From an uncultured Porphyromonas sp. (GTDB lineage Bacteria > Bacteroidota > Bacteroidia > Bacteroidales > Porphyromonadaceae), in the NCBI GenBank assembly GCA_945965245.1, contig CAMFNC010000015.1, positions 1 to 9,442 of the forward strand: a stretch of 9,442 nt of DNA, read 5' to 3'. This document shows positions 7,445-9,442 of this stretch, piece by piece. A model generated the notes under the pieces. That model had not been told where the DNA came from. It searched no databases and was given only the letters and a program-made list of their open reading frames with translations. Each line of letters begins with the position of its first letter. The first letter of the stretch is position 1. Made by a program: the position numbers and the translations under genes.

Positions 7445-8731
7445 GTGAACGCTACCTTCTATCTTTTTGGCGAGTTGAGCGAGGGATATACGCAATATCC
7501 CGATGATTACGCACGTCAGATTTTTGAGCATTGTATTCCGGCCGATACCACTAAGGCGCGTCTTGTCATTCACAGACATGGTGAATTGATGTATTACATC
7601 TATGTGCGTCCTTTGGACACCTCCAAAGATATCGGGCAGAAGTCGTCTTTGGGCATGTGCATTTTGCTCAATGGCGTCATGTTTACTGCCATTCGTAAGC
7701 TATACCAATTATTTGAGGAAACTTTTTCTTCCGCCATGCTTCAGGGCGTAATCATAGGCCCGGATAATACAGGACATGAATATGCCCGAATAGCGCATCT
7801 GCACGAAAAGCTCCTGGAAGTGGAGCGCATTACCCGGCTGCTCCGGCAGGGGATGGAGGCGTGGTCGGATGATTTTGCCAAACTGCCTCCGCCCAGCTAT
7901 GGCATCTCTACCGATGAGATCAAACAAGTTTCATTGGATTGCCCGGAGTCGGAACTTGTGGCCATGGCACATCAATACTCGCATACCGTGATTCTTCCCG
8001 AAGGAGAGGAAATATCGGATGCGCTTAGCGGCTACAAAACCATTATAAAGCAATTGAATGAAGAGAAGGAAGAACTCAATCGACGCTATGACGCTTTGGC
8101 CAAACAGTACATCAAGACCAGACGACAAAAAAACAAGACATTTTTGGTTACGCTATTGGTGGCTGCGCTTTTGGGAGGTGGATTACTCTTCACCATCTAC
8201 CAAAACAAGATCGAAGACGAGCTGATGGAGAGCGAGTCCATCATCGGCAATCTGAGCAACCGTGCCAACCATTTGGAAAAATCACTCAATCAATCCGAAC
8301 AAGAAAAACTTCAGCATAAGCATCAGTACTCTACCCTCAAGAAGATTATGGACGAACAGCTTCCCATCCTTATATCCGAGCTCAAATTGGGCAGTGTGGA
8401 TGATGCGGGTACTATACTTGCCGCACCCGGCGAAACGTTGTTTGCCGAAGAAATGCGTTATCTTAAAGTGTATATGCGCTACACCGGCATCCAAACTGAT
8501 GAAAAAATAGAACTATCTCTGCGACTTTATCAACCCGATGGCAGAATGCTTCGCCTTTCGGCGGCAGATGAATTTACACTCCAAACGTCTGTGCCGGTGA
8601 AAAGTGGTAAGGTTTCCGATTTTGTTTTTCCAAGTATATTCAGTGAGTGGCGGATAGGCAATTATCGTCTTGAAATCTGGTATCAAGACCATTGCCTGAA
8701 ATCACTGCCATTCACGCTCCACGCCATCTGA
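7445..8731 (+). CDS. GTPase-associated single-pass membrane protein with beta-rich extracytoplasmic domain
   Basis: Uncharacterised 428-residue protein. Residues 1-110 form a globular domain (FYLFGELSEGY ... LVIHRHGELMYYIYV ... SSLGMCILL) whose order of elements parallels the preceding protein. Then come a helical stretch (115-145), a coiled coil (about 200-230), a transmembrane helix (about 231-251), a second coiled coil (255-305) and a C-terminal beta-rich domain (315-428) with IELSLRLYQPDG and GNYRLEIWYQDHCLKSLPFTL, reminiscent of an Ig-like sandwich. KTRRQKNK just before the helix puts the N-terminal half in the cytoplasm and the beta domain outside. The start is GTG 7445, one base after the TAA of the gene before, which implies translational coupling; the first in-frame ATG would be codon 49 and would cut into the domain. 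It would make a through-membrane link between the GTPase and the envelope. Its 3' end overlaps the opposing sialidase by 30 bp. Confidence 0.8.
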   Translation: MNATFYLFGELSEGYTQYPDDYARQIFEHCIPADTTKARLVIHRHGELMYYIYVRPLDTSKDIGQKSSLGMCILLNGVMFTAIRKLYQLFEETFSSAMLQGVIIGPDNTGHEYARIAHLHEKLLEVERITRLLRQGMEAWSDDFAKLPPPSYGISTDEIKQVSLDCPESELVAMAHQYSHTVILPEGEEISDALSGYKTIIKQLNEEKEELNRRYDALAKQYIKTRRQKNKTFLVTLLVAALLGGGLLFTIYQNKIEDELMESESIIGNLSNRANHLEKSLNQSEQEKLQHKHQYSTLKKIMDEQLPILISELKLGSVDDAGTILAAPGETLFAEEMRYLKVYMRYTGIQTDEKIELSLRLYQPDGRMLRLSAADEFTLQTSVPVKSGKVSDFVFPSIFSEWRIGNYRLEIWYQDHCLKSLPFTLHAI

Positions 8732-9442
8732 TCCCAATAGGTATCTGATAGAAACTTCTGTAAACCAGAGGTCGTAAGCCGGCTGGTCATCCTCCTCGCT
8801 CAGCACTCCGATATTCCCATTCGGCAGTATTGTCAGTGCGCTATATGCCGCTTCTCCTCGGCAAATTTCGATGGCTTTCTGCCAACTGTGTCCGTGGTTA
8901 CGGTTGAAGAATAATGTCAGATGTCTGCGCTTGGCATCTGCCGGGAGTGTGTGCCGCAATATCGAGCCATTGGCTCCATAGGGTTTCACCGTATAGCGAA
9001 TTAAATCACCGTTGCAGTTCGTTCCACGCAAATCGTCCCAAACCGCAAGAGGAATCCATGTTTTCCCCTCATCGCGTGTGATGGCATAACTGCGACCATT
9101 GGGTGTAGCCGAGCGGTTACGGCCAACTGCCGTCGGCCAAATCCATCACTTTGGACTCATCGCAGTCTGTGCGCAAAGGAATGGAGGTTTGCCATGTTTT
9201 ACCTTGGTCGCGACTCATTAGTAACACATTCTCCATCGGTCCTCTCCAAGTCTTTGTGGTGCACATCGAAAGTACAAAGACAATGACACCGCGAGAAGAA
9301 ACCATTCTGACGCCTGAAGCCGCAAATCCGCCCGGCCAATGATGTCCACGATGAATTTGGTCTGTGATTTCTTGTGGCAGACTCCAACTTCGACCGGCAT
9401 CGGTGCTCCGACATATATAATTGCAGTGCATCTTCTGTGGGT
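8702..9442 (-). pseudogene. GH33 sialidase, frameshifted, 5' part beyond the window
   Basis: Exo-alpha-sialidase (neuraminidase) fragment that would release terminal sialic acid from host glycans. The upstream half (9442 down to 9120) has Asp boxes STDAGRSW and SRDQGKTW, and DESKVMDL with the likely catalytic Glu. It then meets TAA at 9119-9117. The downstream half continues in another frame from CGT at 9121-9119 (RNRSATPNGRSYAITRDEGKTW...) with a third Asp box TRDEGKTW, a degenerate one NRNHGHSW, and GEAAYSALTILPNG with the probable nucleophile Tyr at 8845-8843, ending at TGA 8704-8702. Between D-G-S and R-N, where relatives have about six residues (of the kind RVLMSI), only seven bases remain, which fits a deletion of about 11 bp. 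The FRIP motif would lie beyond the edge. Either a true pseudogene or a sequence error; there is no homopolymer at the break. It converges on the operon with no terminator between. Confidence 0.82.

Noticed and set aside
9117..9431. Two separate small sialidase genes instead of one broken gene
   Set aside because: Neither half has a signal peptide or a full propeller, and together they follow the order of a single GH33 domain.

Overview
The window reads as the chromosome of a member of the Bacteroidales, most likely a Porphyromonas or Tannerella relative. The reasons are a type IX secretion (T9SS) C-terminal sorting domain on a large protease, a PorV/PorQ-family outer-membrane protein beside it, a TAnnTTTG-type promoter box, near absence of Shine-Dalgarno sequences, a GH33 sialidase and moderate GC content. 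No rRNA, tRNA, IS element or CRISPR array was recognised.

Region 1 (1-3787): a subtilisin-type (S8) protease, cut by the left window edge, is followed 9-18 bp later by a PorV-family beta-barrel gene, and the pair ends at a strong Rho-independent terminator. The visible protease N-terminus carries a lipoprotein signal (L-S-S-C) while its C-terminus is a T9SS sorting domain, which is an unusual pairing of export signals.

Region 2 (3788-4265): about 480 bp of non-coding DNA. It holds four tandem units of exactly 22 bp, each starting with a near-palindromic 12-bp core of the type TTTATGCATAAA, then a 12-bp-stem hairpin and a plausible promoter whose -7 box is TATATTTGT.

Region 3 (4266-8731): four tightly packed plus-strand genes, apparently one operon: a four-helix membrane protein with a large helical extracytoplasmic loop; a P-loop GTPase-like protein (GPPSCGKT, EAPGE, NKID); and two single-pass membrane proteins whose cytoplasmic N-terminal domains look distantly related to each other, each followed by coiled coil and one transmembrane helix. 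One ends outside the membrane in a Pro/Ser/Thr-rich tail, the other in a beta-rich domain. This is the best candidate for an undescribed system: a membrane-anchored GTPase module that resembles in layout the predicted GTPase-plus-associated-protein systems of bacteria. Its function cannot be read from the sequence.

Region 4 (8702-9442): the 3' part of a GH33 sialidase on the minus strand, broken by a frameshift near 9120 and overlapping the last operon gene tail-to-tail by 30 bp. It runs off the right edge.
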